Source: an uncultured Flavobacteriaceae bacterium (lineage in GTDB: Bacteria; Bacteroidota; Bacteroidia; Flavobacteriales; Flavobacteriaceae). Taken from it: a stretch of 64,000 nucleotides of DNA. The notes below the pieces were generated by a model that searched no databases, was not told the DNA's origin, and was given only the letters and a program-made list of their open reading frames with translations. Positions 9,185 to 17,524 of this stretch are shown here, piece after piece. The translations under genes and the position numbers were made by a program. The stretch is from assembly GCA_947494325.1 (NCBI GenBank), contig CANLUS010000005.1, positions 124,001 to 188,000 of the forward strand, given 5' to 3'. The first letter of the stretch is position 1. Each line of letters opens with the position of its first letter.

Positions 9185-9243
9185 CTATTTTTTTGTACAT
9201 TTAGGTATGATTTTTGATGCTTTTTAGACTAAATCTTATCTCT

Positions 9244-10593
9244 ATGAAAAACGTTCTACTCTTTCTATTTCTTGCTGCAATTACTACTTCTTTCGGTCAA
9301 ACAATTAACGGTTTCGTATTCGATGCTAGAACGAATAAACCAATTAAAGGTGCGCATGTGTACACAAACACTATTGAACAAGGAACAACATCTAATTTTC
9401 GAGGTAAATTTAGATTGAAATTTCCCTCCGAAGAAATAATTGATAGTATTTATGTTTCGCATCTAGGATATGAGAAGAAAGCCTTTCCTTATAGTAAAAA
9501 TAAAAAAGAGTATCTGATATATTTAGAAACGAATAGTACTCAATTAAGTGAAGTACAATTAACGAATGTCAAAAGAAATCTGAACTATAGGATTCGCTAT
9601 AATAAGTTGTCTTCAATGAAGAAAGGATTGTATTCTTTTGGGTCAACATTAAAGGATAATAAAATCTATGTTGTAGGAGGGAACATGACTCATAAAGAAG
9701 ATTATTATAAGAAATTAAGTCAGAGAGGTGATATTGATTTGATTAGTTTTGCTGAATTTATACGTTTAACAAGGCCAAATTTTAATAAAGATTGGTATCG
9801 AGGTGAGTTGCAGGTATATGATTTGAATTCAGACATGTGGGAGGTATCAGACACGAAATTTAGAAAAAGAGCCCAGCATAATTTACATATTTATAATAAT
9901 CAACTATATGTTTTAGGAGGTAAAAGACTTTCTATGGGAAGAAAGTATGAATATCTGGATGATAAAATAGAAGTATTCGATAATGAAAAGAATACTCTAA
10001 CAGTTGATGATACAAATCCGCATCAAGCGGTGAATTTTGCTTCCTTCACTCATAATGATAAGCTTATTGTAATGGGCGGTTCAGTTAAAGAGAAAAAGAA
10101 TGGTCAAAAAGTATATACCAATAAAGTGCATTTATATGATTTAACGTCAGGGTTTTGGTATGAAATGCCGTCAATGCCGATGGCGAAAGAGACTAATGGA
10201 GTGTTGGTAAATAACAAAGTATATTTAATTGGAGGTTTTAATAAAAAACCTTTGACCTCTATTGAGGCCTTTGACATAATCAGTGGTAAATGGACGAAGG
10301 AAGGAGAACTATTTGAAGGTTTTTCAAAGCCAGCAGTAGCTTACAATGGAGATATGATTTATGGTTTTGAAAATGGTAAAATGATAACGTATAATACCAA
10401 AACTAAAGAGTTAAACCAGTACTTAATTGATTTAGATCTAAAGGGGTCTAAGCTATATTATGCCAATAATAAATTATATGTTTTAGGTGGATTTCGAGAG
10501 AATAGCTTTGCAACGATTCCTTCGGCACAGTTATATGCTATTGATGTTAACGAATTTCAAACTACGAAAATTAACAAATCTAAAAGACTGTAA
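9244..10593 (+). CDS. secreted Kelch-repeat protein with carboxypeptidase-regulatory-like domain
   Basis: The true start is taken as the ATG at 9244, which gives a clean signal peptide (MKNVLLFLFLAAITTSFGQ); an upstream ATG at 9217 would spoil it. A CarbopepD_reg-like beta domain follows at about residues 20-100 (INGFVFDARTNKPIKGAHVY, an element common in Bacteroidota envelope proteins). Then come several Kelch blades marked by VVGGNM, YVLGGKR, IVMGGSV, YLIGGF and YVLGGF, forming a beta-propeller. Likely periplasmic or outer-membrane associated, acting in binding rather than catalysis. No type IX secretion C-terminal domain is recognisable. Confidence 0.8.
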   Translation: MKNVLLFLFLAAITTSFGQTINGFVFDARTNKPIKGAHVYTNTIEQGTTSNFRGKFRLKFPSEEIIDSIYVSHLGYEKKAFPYSKNKKEYLIYLETNSTQLSEVQLTNVKRNLNYRIRYNKLSSMKKGLYSFGSTLKDNKIYVVGGNMTHKEDYYKKLSQRGDIDLISFAEFIRLTRPNFNKDWYRGELQVYDLNSDMWEVSDTKFRKRAQHNLHIYNNQLYVLGGKRLSMGRKYEYLDDKIEVFDNEKNTLTVDDTNPHQAVNFASFTHNDKLIVMGGSVKEKKNGQKVYTNKVHLYDLTSGFWYEMPSMPMAKETNGVLVNNKVYLIGGFNKKPLTSIEAFDIISGKWTKEGELFEGFSKPAVAYNGDMIYGFENGKMITYNTKTKELNQYLIDLDLKGSKLYYANNKLYVLGGFRENSFATIPSAQLYAIDVNEFQTTKINKSKRL

Positions 10594-10607
10594 AGGAGAC
10601 AGATTTA

Positions 10608-11003
10608 TTATTTAGCGATGATGCCTCGCTTATTTAATATTTTGATGGTTCGAAGGGCGCTCTCTTTGATACTATTTTTCTTGAATAGAAATGTTTTTTC
10701 GTAAAGCTTATTGTCGGCAAAGAAAGTCAGTTTAAATTCGTTGTTTAACTTTAAGACTTCGTCTTGCATCAACTCAACTTTTGCTCCCGATTTAGCAGGT
10801 AGTTTTTCTAATTTATGTCGCATGGTTGAAGTTTTTATTTCACCATCATAGCCGTGCGAAACAATTAATATCATCTCAATTGGTTCTTCCTTATCGTTAA
10901 TTAAATACGCATTCCAATCATTTGTTTTGAAGAGCTGGTTATAATCATGTGTTATGGCCATATATATGCCTTCAACTAATGGAATTTCAATATCTTTTTT
11001 CAT
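10608..11003 (-). CDS. conserved protein of unknown function in molybdoenzyme operon
   Basis: A 131-residue soluble protein beginning MKKDIEIPLVEGIYMAITHD, with beta-rich segments (EPIEMILIVSHGYDG, FKLTFFADNKLYEKTF) and a basic C-terminus. It lacks a signal peptide, membrane helices and cysteines. Its ATG follows the stop codon of the molybdopterin enzyme with no gap, so the two are translated from one message. I do not recognise a characterised family. A role with the molybdoenzyme is possible from operon position, but could be coincidental. Confidence 0.7.
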   Translation of the reverse strand: MKKDIEIPLVEGIYMAITHDYNQLFKTNDWNAYLINDKEEPIEMILIVSHGYDGEIKTSTMRHKLEKLPAKSGAKVELMQDEVLKLNNEFKLTFFADNKLYEKTFLFKKNSIKESALRTIKILNKRGIIAK

Positions 11004-13103
11004 TTAAGTTGCTTGAATTGTAACTACTGTTCTACTGAAATCTGCATTTCCAGTAAGCGTGTCTATTTCGTTTGAATCGGTTAAATCATTAATACTAACG
11101 CCCGCTTTCTTCTCGGCTAAGCTCATCTTAGTGCCCTTGCGGTGATGTCCAAAACCATGTGGTATACTTACAACACCTGGCATTATTTCGGCGCTTATTT
11201 CTATTGGAATTTCTACCCTATTTATGTGTGAGATAACCGCCACATTTTGATGATTTTGAAGATTTAGTTTTGTAGCATCTTCAGGATGTATCAATAGGGT
11301 ACAACGCTCTCTTCCGGTCATCAGTAATTCAGCATTGTGCATCCAAGAATTATTGTTGCGTAATTGTCTTCGACCGATTAAAGTAAACGAAAGATTTCTT
11401 TTTTCACCTGTCAACCTTTTCTCTTTGAGTCGTTGTATATCATTGGCAAAAATTTCAGGAGCCAAATTGATTTTCTTATCCTCGGTAAACAATCGTTTCG
11501 GCAGACATGATTGTAATGGGCCTAAATCAATACCATGCGGATGTTTTTTAAGGGTCTCGACTGATAAATTTTTCGTCGTGTATGGAGTATGTTGCAATAA
11601 ATAATCTAGCATATGCTCTGGTGCTGCTGGATTTTTTTGCCCGCTCAACCCTTCCGTCAAGGCATTTAAAATTTCCCAGTCATGACGCTGTTCGTGTGTA
11701 CGTCGAAACAAGGCTTCGTTATACTTTGTCGTATTTCTAACCGCTAATTGGTGAAAAATAAGATCATAATGAGCCGTTTCTAACCCATTAGTGGAAGGCA
11801 GAATGATATGTGCAAATTTTGAGGTTTCATTTAAATAGATATCTATGGCAACCATAAATTCAAGACCTTCAAACGCTTTTTCTAATTGTGCGCCATTCGG
11901 TGTGGATAGTACCGGATTGCCAGCAATAGTAATCATAGCTTTAATTTGACCTTCACCGTCTGTTAAAATTTCATCTGCTAAGGTAGCAACAGGGAATTCA
12001 CCTGAAAATTCAGGTAGTTTGTTGACTCTACTCTGTCTTCTGTTAAAACTACCCGTTTTACCAGTCGCGGCACTCATACCAACTAAATCTATTGCAGGTA
12101 GGGTAAATAGAGCTCCACCTTCGTTGTCTAGGTTTCCAGTAATAATATTTAATACATTGATTAACCATTGACAAGTGCCGCCAAACTCTTGTGTAGACAC
12201 ACCAAGTCGACCATAACATACAGCAGTCCTTGCTTCTGCAAATTCTTTAGCAATTGTTTTTATTTCATTCTTAGAAATTCCAATCTCGTGCGCTACTTTT
12301 TCAGGACTGAAATCGAGCGCAATGGCTTTTATGATATCAAGACCTTTGGTATGGGGAACTAAAGCGTTTAAATTATCCCATTGTTGATCAAAAATTACGT
12401 GGATTATGGCCAATAGGAGTAGGGCGTCTTTACCGGGATTTATAAAATAATGTGCGTCTGCGAGTTTTGCTGTTTCCGTATGACGCGGATCAATAACAAC
12501 AAATTTACCTCCTCTTTTTTGAAGTGCTTTTAAGCGACCCGAAAAATTAGGAGCCGTCATCATACTTCCATTAGAAACTGCCGGATTTCCGCCAATGATG
12601 AGCATATAATTTGTTCGATCAATATCTGGTACAGGAATCATCATTTGATGCCCAAACATTTGTAGTGAAGCAATATGATGTGGTAATTGATCTACAGAAG
12701 TTGCACTATATTTTTGCTGAGTGCCTAGACTTTTACTAAAGGCACTACCGTACAACATTAATCCGAGGTTGTGTACATTTGGATTACCGCGGTAGAGACC
12801 CACAGCATTACGACCATACTTTTTTTGTATCTTTTTAATATTCGCAGCAACTTCGTCAAATGCTTCCTTCCAAGAAATTTCTTTCCACCCTTTTGCCGTT
12901 TTCTTCAACGGTGTTTTCAATCGATCTTGATCGTGGAATAGATCCTTTAGCGCAACTGCTTTTGGGCAAATATGACCTTTGCTAAAAACATCCTTTTTAT
13001 CACCTTTAATTGAAATAATATCGGTTTCAGTATGCTCGATCTCTAAACCACACATAGCTTCGCACAAATTACAAGTACGATAATGAGTTTGTACGTCTTT
13101 CAT
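11004..13103 (-). CDS. molybdopterin oxidoreductase (formate dehydrogenase-like catalytic subunit)
   Basis: A 699-residue member of the DMSO-reductase superfamily. The N-terminal [4Fe-4S] site is C11-x2-C14-x3-C18-x27-C46, followed by the conserved lysine in CPKA. Molybdopterin-binding segments include IIGGNPAVSNG, VVIDPRHTETAKLADAHYF and the C-terminal dinucleotide-binding domain (LIHPEDATKLNLQ, GVVSIPHGFGH). At the usual Mo-ligand region the sequence reads SATSVDQLPHH, with no Cys or Sec visible, so a Ser/Thr/Asp ligand or none is likely. No signal peptide, so cytoplasmic. No electron-transfer partner is adjacent. The substrate is unknown; 'formate dehydrogenase' would over-interpret it. 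Confidence 0.85.
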   Translation of the reverse strand: MKDVQTHYRTCNLCEAMCGLEIEHTETDIISIKGDKKDVFSKGHICPKAVALKDLFHDQDRLKTPLKKTAKGWKEISWKEAFDEVAANIKKIQKKYGRNAVGLYRGNPNVHNLGLMLYGSAFSKSLGTQQKYSATSVDQLPHHIASLQMFGHQMMIPVPDIDRTNYMLIIGGNPAVSNGSMMTAPNFSGRLKALQKRGGKFVVIDPRHTETAKLADAHYFINPGKDALLLLAIIHVIFDQQWDNLNALVPHTKGLDIIKAIALDFSPEKVAHEIGISKNEIKTIAKEFAEARTAVCYGRLGVSTQEFGGTCQWLINVLNIITGNLDNEGGALFTLPAIDLVGMSAATGKTGSFNRRQSRVNKLPEFSGEFPVATLADEILTDGEGQIKAMITIAGNPVLSTPNGAQLEKAFEGLEFMVAIDIYLNETSKFAHIILPSTNGLETAHYDLIFHQLAVRNTTKYNEALFRRTHEQRHDWEILNALTEGLSGQKNPAAPEHMLDYLLQHTPYTTKNLSVETLKKHPHGIDLGPLQSCLPKRLFTEDKKINLAPEIFANDIQRLKEKRLTGEKRNLSFTLIGRRQLRNNNSWMHNAELLMTGRERCTLLIHPEDATKLNLQNHQNVAVISHINRVEIPIEISAEIMPGVVSIPHGFGHHRKGTKMSLAEKKAGVSINDLTDSNEIDTLTGNADFSRTVVTIQAT

Positions 13104-13495
13104 TAATCAATCGTTTTACAAGCGATTAATCCACCATATTCTAGTGCAATGCTTCTATCTATGGCTACTTTTTGATATTCAGGATTCGTTGCCATTTGAA
13201 GAAAATGGTTTACACTCGGATATTCAACTATCAGAATCATATCGGGTTGATCTTGGGAATCGCCAATAACTGTTGAAGCAACCGACCCTTTCCAAATCAA
13301 CTTCGCTTCAGCCCTTTCAATAAAAGGCTGTACATTTTTGAAGTAACGCATATAGGCTTCCTGTCCCGTTTCATTGCCATTATCGGTAATGGTTTTGAAC
13401 TTAATAATATTGGTCATAACAATAGGAGTGTTTTTAGGATACTCCATAAGTTCGGCAATTTGTTTTTGGGAAGCAGCGACTTGAGTTAATTGCAT
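13103..13495 (-). CDS. DUF1330-like dimeric alpha-beta-barrel protein
   Basis: About 130 residues of the ferredoxin-like alpha-beta barrel type seen in DUF1330 and monooxygenase-like proteins: PIVMTNIIKFKTI, QEAYMRYFKNVQPFIERAEA, PDMILIVEYPSVNHFLQMAT and NPEYQKVAIDRSIALEYGGL. The ATG at 13495 is preferred over a TTG at 13519, because a good -7 element covers 13517-13524. Its stop overlaps the start of the molybdopterin enzyme by one base, so it is the first gene of a three-gene operon. Function is unknown; heme- or quinone-like ligands bind related barrels. Confidence 0.75.
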   Translation of the reverse strand: MQLTQVAASQKQIAELMEYPKNTPIVMTNIIKFKTITDNGNETGQEAYMRYFKNVQPFIERAEAKLIWKGSVASTVIGDSQDQPDMILIVEYPSVNHFLQMATNPEYQKVAIDRSIALEYGGLIACKTID

Positions 13496-13516
13496 AGCAG
13501 TGTTTTTGGATATAAC

Positions 13517-13524
13517 CAAAGCTA
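13517..13524 (-). promoter_or_regulatory. putative -7 element of the molybdoenzyme operon
   Basis: Reverse strand TAGCTTTG matches TANNTTTG and lies about 20 bases upstream of the ATG at 13495. This supports that start and a three-gene transcript. Confidence 0.4.
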
Positions 13525-13584
13525 CAAAATATTGTTTTAGTATTTCTATGAATTGTTATTCAGAAAGTAACAAAAGTTACCTAT

Positions 13585-14475
13585 CTACTCTTCTTGAAAA
13601 GAAGCTCCATTTGCAAGTACATCTCGATTTATTTTACGCATTAATCCTTGCAATACTTTACCTGGACCAACTTCGGTAAATTCAGTACCTCCGTCTGCTA
13701 TCATTTGCTGGATGGTTTGCGTCCATTTTACAGGAGCGGTCAATTGCGCAATTAAATTATTTTTAATTTCTGCAGCACTTTTTACTGCACTTGCGGTCAC
13801 ATTTTGATAGATAGGACAATCTGGTTCATTGAACGTTGTATTTTCTATTGCCGCTGCTAATTCCTCACGGGCGGGCTCCATCAATGGAGAATGAAATGCA
13901 CCACCTACAGGTAATACTAAAGCTCTCCGTGCACCAGCTTCTGTTAAAGCTTCGCACGCCATATTAATAGCATCAATCTCTCCCGAAATTACCAATTGAC
14001 CGGGGCAATTATAGTTAGCAGCGACAACGATACCATCAGTAGCGGCGCAAATGTTTTCTACGAGTTCATTTTCTAAGCCTAACACAGCAGCCATAGTAGA
14101 TGGTTGGATTTCACAGGCTTTTTGCATGGCCAAGGCACGCTGGGAAACTAATTTTAAAGCTGATTCAAAATTCAAGGTACCATTAGCTACTAAAGCCGAA
14201 AATTCTCCTAAGGAATGACCAGCAACCATATCGGGATTGAAATCATCGCCTAGGGTCTTCGCCAGAATAACAGAATGTAAAAAAATTGCGGGCTGCGTAA
14301 CTTTAGTTTCTTTTAATGCTTCTGCTGTTCCTTCAAACATCACATCAGTAATATGAAATCCTAAAATATCATTCGCCTGTTCGAATAAATCTTGGGCGAT
14401 ATTTGACTTTTCGTACATATCGAGTCCCATTCCAGAAAACTGAGCCCCTTGACCAGGAAATATAAATGCGTGCAT
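13585..14475 (-). CDS. fabD: malonyl-CoA:ACP transacylase
   Basis: Transfers malonyl groups from CoA to acyl carrier protein for fatty acid synthesis; cytoplasmic. It has FPGQGAQFSGMG near the start, the nucleophile elbow GHSLGEFSAL and GGAFHSPLM with the catalytic histidine. At 296 residues from ATG 14475 it has normal FabD length. The frame stays open upstream, but the extra residues are unlike FabD and a -7 element lies at 14502-14509, so the internal ATG is the start. It stands alone rather than in a fab cluster. Confidence 0.95.
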   Translation of the reverse strand: MHAFIFPGQGAQFSGMGLDMYEKSNIAQDLFEQANDILGFHITDVMFEGTAEALKETKVTQPAIFLHSVILAKTLGDDFNPDMVAGHSLGEFSALVANGTLNFESALKLVSQRALAMQKACEIQPSTMAAVLGLENELVENICAATDGIVVAANYNCPGQLVISGEIDAINMACEALTEAGARRALVLPVGGAFHSPLMEPAREELAAAIENTTFNEPDCPIYQNVTASAVKSAAEIKNNLIAQLTAPVKWTQTIQQMIADGGTEFTEVGPGKVLQGLMRKINRDVLANGASFQEE

Positions 14476-14501
14476 ATGTGATTTGGTTTTTTGTTGAACT
14501 G

Positions 14502-14509
14502 CAAAAATA
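14502..14509 (-). promoter_or_regulatory. putative -7 element of fabD
   Basis: Reverse strand TATTTTTG matches TANNTTTG and would give a leader of about 20 bases before ATG 14475. Confidence 0.35.
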
Positions 14510-14554
14510 GAAAAATTGTTACTAACATTAATTTTATATTTTAGCATTGAATTT

Positions 14555-15247
14555 ATGGAACTATCAAAAAAATTATTGGCCTATAAAATATACCTTGTTT
14601 TAGCGGCTTTGTTTATTACTTCATTGGTAGTTTCGAATCTTATTTTTCAAAAATTTTTTTATTGGAGTCCTTTTGGGTTATTTCGATTTGAAATATCAGT
14701 GGGGATCTTACCATATCCAATTACTTTTTTGATTACTGATATTATTTCTGAAATATATGGTAAGAAGAAAGCGAATCAAGTAGTAGTGGTTGGAATTTTT
14801 GCTTCGTTTTTTTCGATGGCTATCATCTATGTTGCCAACATCGTGCCTGCTATCGATTCATCTCCAGTAGGTGATGAAATTTTCACAAAAGTTTTTGGTT
14901 TATCGCCATTAGCAGTTTTGGCATCTATGCTCGCCTATTTATTTGCTCAATTTATAGATATTCGTATTTTCCATTTCTGGAAACGACTCACGCAAGGAAA
15001 ACATTTATGGTTACGAAATAACTTTTCAACTTTCGCTTCTCAATTTATAGATACCCTAACTGTATTGGTTCTTTTGAGTTCGTTTGGTATTTTGCCATGG
15101 AGTATTTTCTACAGTCTATTGTTGAGCGGATTTTTATTCAAAGTCGTGGTGGCCGCCTTAGACACCCCATTATTGTACTTTTTTGTATGGTTATTTCGAA
15201 AAAAGTTTCAGTTAAAAGTTGGAGAAGAAATAAATTTAGATTCCTAG
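14555..15247 (+). CDS. queuosine precursor transporter (YhhQ/DUF165 family)
   Basis: A 230-residue integral membrane protein with about six helices. Family hallmarks are the early SNLIFQK-type segment (LVVSNLIFQKFFYW), PYPITFLITDIISEIYGKKKA and the later LRNNFSTFASQFIDTLTVL. YhhQ proteins take up preQ0/preQ1 or related queuosine precursors across the cytoplasmic membrane. The ATG at 14555 gives the family's usual short N-terminus. The last four bases overlap the end of the convergent response-regulator gene. Confidence 0.85.
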   Translation: MELSKKLLAYKIYLVLAALFITSLVVSNLIFQKFFYWSPFGLFRFEISVGILPYPITFLITDIISEIYGKKKANQVVVVGIFASFFSMAIIYVANIVPAIDSSPVGDEIFTKVFGLSPLAVLASMLAYLFAQFIDIRIFHFWKRLTQGKHLWLRNNFSTFASQFIDTLTVLVLLSSFGILPWSIFYSLLLSGFLFKVVVAALDTPLLYFFVWLFRKKFQLKVGEEINLDS

Positions 15248-15888
15248 TTAATTACATGAATACCATTTTTTATGGCATAAATTACCAAGCCAATTCTACT
15301 TTTTGCTCCCGTTTTTTTGAAGAGTGAATCTCGGTAACCGTCTACGGTTTTCGGACTCAAATACATTTCGTCTGCAATTTGCTTGTAGGTTTTTTCAGAA
15401 CACGCCATTTTTAAGACAATCATTTCGTTTTCTGATATTTCTGAGGTATTTTTAATCTCGGAAGCAAAAGATTTTTGCAAAGTTTTAGAGACTCTTTTAG
15501 TATGGTAGAATCCGTCTTCTATTAATTCGCTTAAAGCAGTATGCAATTCTTTAGGATGTATGTCTTTTAACAGATAGCCTTTGGCTCCTTTTTTTATCAT
15601 TTTAATAATGGTCATTTCATCATCATCCATAGACAAGGCAAGTACTTTGATTTTGGGGAGGTTCTTCTTCAGCCAGTAAGTGGTTTCGATACCATTCATT
15701 ACTGGCATATTTACATCCATTAAAATGATATCTGGCTTGTTAGCAACCGTGTTTAGCTTGTCAATTAAATCTTCCCCATTTACGGCACTATACAACACTG
15801 TAAATTCTTCGAAAGAATCGATTAACCCCTTGAGAGATTGTGCAAATAATGAATGATCGTCTACGATGGCTACAGTATGCTTTCTCAT
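15244..15888 (-). CDS. NarL/LuxR-type response regulator
   Basis: A 214-residue two-domain regulator. The receiver has acidic pocket D10-D11, phospho-acceptor D58 in LMDVNMPVMNG and a conserved lysine in GAKGYLLKD. The C-terminal LuxR helix-turn-helix is MACSEKTYKQIADEMYLSPK followed by TVDGYRDSLFKKTGAKSR. Its start overlaps the end of the kinase gene by four bases, so it is the output of that kinase. It is the last gene of an apparent five-gene operon beginning at 18160. The GC-rich inverted repeats at 18220-18255 are candidate binding sites, by inference. Confidence 0.9.
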   Translation of the reverse strand: MRKHTVAIVDDHSLFAQSLKGLIDSFEEFTVLYSAVNGEDLIDKLNTVANKPDIILMDVNMPVMNGIETTYWLKKNLPKIKVLALSMDDDEMTIIKMIKKGAKGYLLKDIHPKELHTALSELIEDGFYHTKRVSKTLQKSFASEIKNTSEISENEMIVLKMACSEKTYKQIADEMYLSPKTVDGYRDSLFKKTGAKSRIGLVIYAIKNGIHVIN

Positions 15889-16667
15889 GATGTTGGATTT
15901 AAAGGATAGGTTAAAATTAGTGAAACTCCTGCATCTTTTTCTGAGGTTAATGAAAAACCTGTATCAATTAGTTTGGCTCTGCTTTTCATATTAATGAGTC
16001 CAGATCCGTTTTCGATCGTCTCTTTATCAAAACCTACTCCAAAATCTTGAGCCGTAATAATAAGGTTCTCTGGAGTGAACGATAAGGTGACTTCCAATTT
16101 TGTTGCTTTGGCATGTTTGATAGAATTCGACAGAAATTCTTGCAAAATCCTAAACAGAATAATTTCATCTTTTTTATCAATGTCAACTTCTGTTCCAATG
16201 GTTTTTAACTCTGCTTTCAGAAATTTTAATCGGTTAAAGCGTTGCATTTCTAATTCAAGAGCTTCTTTTAGCCCCATGTTTCGAACAATTTCTGGATTCA
16301 AGAGTTTAGATAGCGTGCGAATTTCTTGTAAACTTTTGCCTATAATTTCACTAGTTTCATCTAAGATACTCTTTTGCCCATTGGCAACTTCGGGCTCAAG
16401 CATATTTAATTGCATTTTCGCAACCGAGAGTAATTGCCCTACATTATCGTGTAATTCCCAACTAATATTTTGTAACGTTTGCTCTTGTGTCTCTAATTGT
16501 GATTTGATAATCTCTTCTTCAAAACGGATTTCATCGGCTCTTTTTTCGAGTATCAACTTCATTTTTCGGTTTTGAAAAACACTAAAAAAAACAACTACCA
16601 CCACAATAAAAATTATTACAACAAGAGTTGTTATAATTATGACAAGTGAAGTGTTAGGATTGTCCAT
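15885..16667 (-). CDS. NarX-type sensor histidine kinase (HisKA_3)
   Basis: A 260-residue kinase with one N-terminal membrane helix (about residues 8-30) and essentially no extracytoplasmic domain, then a short coiled coil and the HisKA_3 box ISWELHDNVGQLLSVAKMQL with phospho-acceptor H73. The ATPase domain shows EFLSNSIKHAKATK (N box), DFGVGFD (G1) and GSGLINMKSRAKLI (G2). Because the kinase has no sensory domain of its own, input probably comes from the operon's membrane proteins. The cognate regulator overlaps its end; the 59-residue gene ends three bases before its start. Confidence 0.9.
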   Translation of the reverse strand: MDNPNTSLVIIITTLVVIIFIVVVVVFFSVFQNRKMKLILEKRADEIRFEEEIIKSQLETQEQTLQNISWELHDNVGQLLSVAKMQLNMLEPEVANGQKSILDETSEIIGKSLQEIRTLSKLLNPEIVRNMGLKEALELEMQRFNRLKFLKAELKTIGTEVDIDKKDEIILFRILQEFLSNSIKHAKATKLEVTLSFTPENLIITAQDFGVGFDKETIENGSGLINMKSRAKLIDTGFSLTSEKDAGVSLILTYPLNPTS

Positions 16668-16670
16668 GGT

Positions 16671-16850
16671 TTATTCAGAGTTAAATTTATCTAATCTATC
16701 GCTGATTATGTCTCTTAGCGATTCATTGTCAGTTTGTAATTTTTGTTTTGACATAAGATAAATACCCGTAAGTACAATCAAGGCAATGGTAAAAACCAAA
16801 ACTATGATTGTACTAACAAATATTACTAATGTTATTCTTTCTTGCTCCAT
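16671..16850 (-). CDS. 59-residue single-pass membrane microprotein of the kinase operon
   Basis: Read directly from the reverse strand: ATG at 16850, stop TAA at 16673-16671, 59 residues. It starts MEQERITLVIFVSTIIVLVF, continues as one strongly hydrophobic helix to about residue 33 (TIALIVLTGIYLM) and ends in a charged tail (SKQKLQTDNESLRDIISDRL) that could form a coiled coil. It overlaps the preceding 227-residue gene by 19 bases and ends three bases before the kinase start, so it is tightly embedded in the operon. No family is recognised. A kinase accessory or connector is the simplest guess. Confidence 0.7.
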   Translation of the reverse strand: MEQERITLVIFVSTIIVLVFTIALIVLTGIYLMSKQKLQTDNESLRDIISDRLDKFNSE

Positions 16851-17515
16851 ATCAACCCGAATGTGAATGTTAAATACATTGTTGTAGCTAAAATATATAC
16901 TATTAAAAACAAATCATGAATCCCTGGTATCAATGCATAACCGTTATATTCAGCAGCAAATGGAATACTCCCTGCGTAATATATCAAAAGCCCAATACTT
17001 ATCCAAAAGAGTAGGTTTTTATGAAAAATTAAAATTTTTTCTGATTTTAACAATTCAATAAAATAAAGAATTATCGAAATAATTAGGAATATCGCCCCAG
17101 TTATAAACAAATAACTCTGCATTTCGCTTAGGAAATTTTGAATAAAAGTCCAATTTATAATTGAAAATAATATGTATAATATGGCAAACAATTTCACCAA
17201 TTTTTTATGTTTTAAAGTATTCAGAGCATTATAAAAAATATAATAATAAACCATAAAGCTTAGAGTATCTAAAACATTATAAACCCAATGATTATAGTAC
17301 CATCCGTTAGACTCTTTATAATAGATTAAAGATTTTATTTTGTGGTCATGGATATAATGAGCAAAAATTTCAGAAAGAAATATAAACCAAAGTAAAAACA
17401 AAAAATATCTGAGATATGTATGTTTAAACTTAAAGAAAAAAATAGTACCAATAATTGATGCTAATAATTCTGAAAAAAGGACAAAATATTTTAAAGTTGC
17501 TGTTGATATATCCAT
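16832..17515 (-). CDS. multi-pass membrane protein of the kinase operon (possible sensor)
   Basis: A 227-residue protein with about six or seven hydrophobic helices and short loops, rich in Phe, Tyr and Ile. Notable polar or aromatic loop segments are FAHYIHDHKIKSLIYYKES, NGWYYNHWVYNVLDTLSF and PGIHDLFLIVYILATTMY. The architecture resembles 7TM sensory modules, but no named domain is recognised. It starts nine bases after the lipoprotein gene and overlaps the microprotein gene, so all are co-transcribed. A likely role is signal input to the histidine kinase, which lacks a sensory domain. This is inference from context. Confidence 0.7.
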   Translation of the reverse strand: MDISTATLKYFVLFSELLASIIGTIFFFKFKHTYLRYFLFLLWFIFLSEIFAHYIHDHKIKSLIYYKESNGWYYNHWVYNVLDTLSFMVYYYIFYNALNTLKHKKLVKLFAILYILFSIINWTFIQNFLSEMQSYLFITGAIFLIISIILYFIELLKSEKILIFHKNLLFWISIGLLIYYAGSIPFAAEYNGYALIPGIHDLFLIVYILATTMYLTFTFGLIWSKKE

Positions 17516-17524
17516 GAATTAATA

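Noticed and set aside
13496-13519. TTG start eight codons upstream of the DUF1330-like gene
   Set aside because: It would place the start inside the likely -7 promoter element; ATG 13495 fits better.
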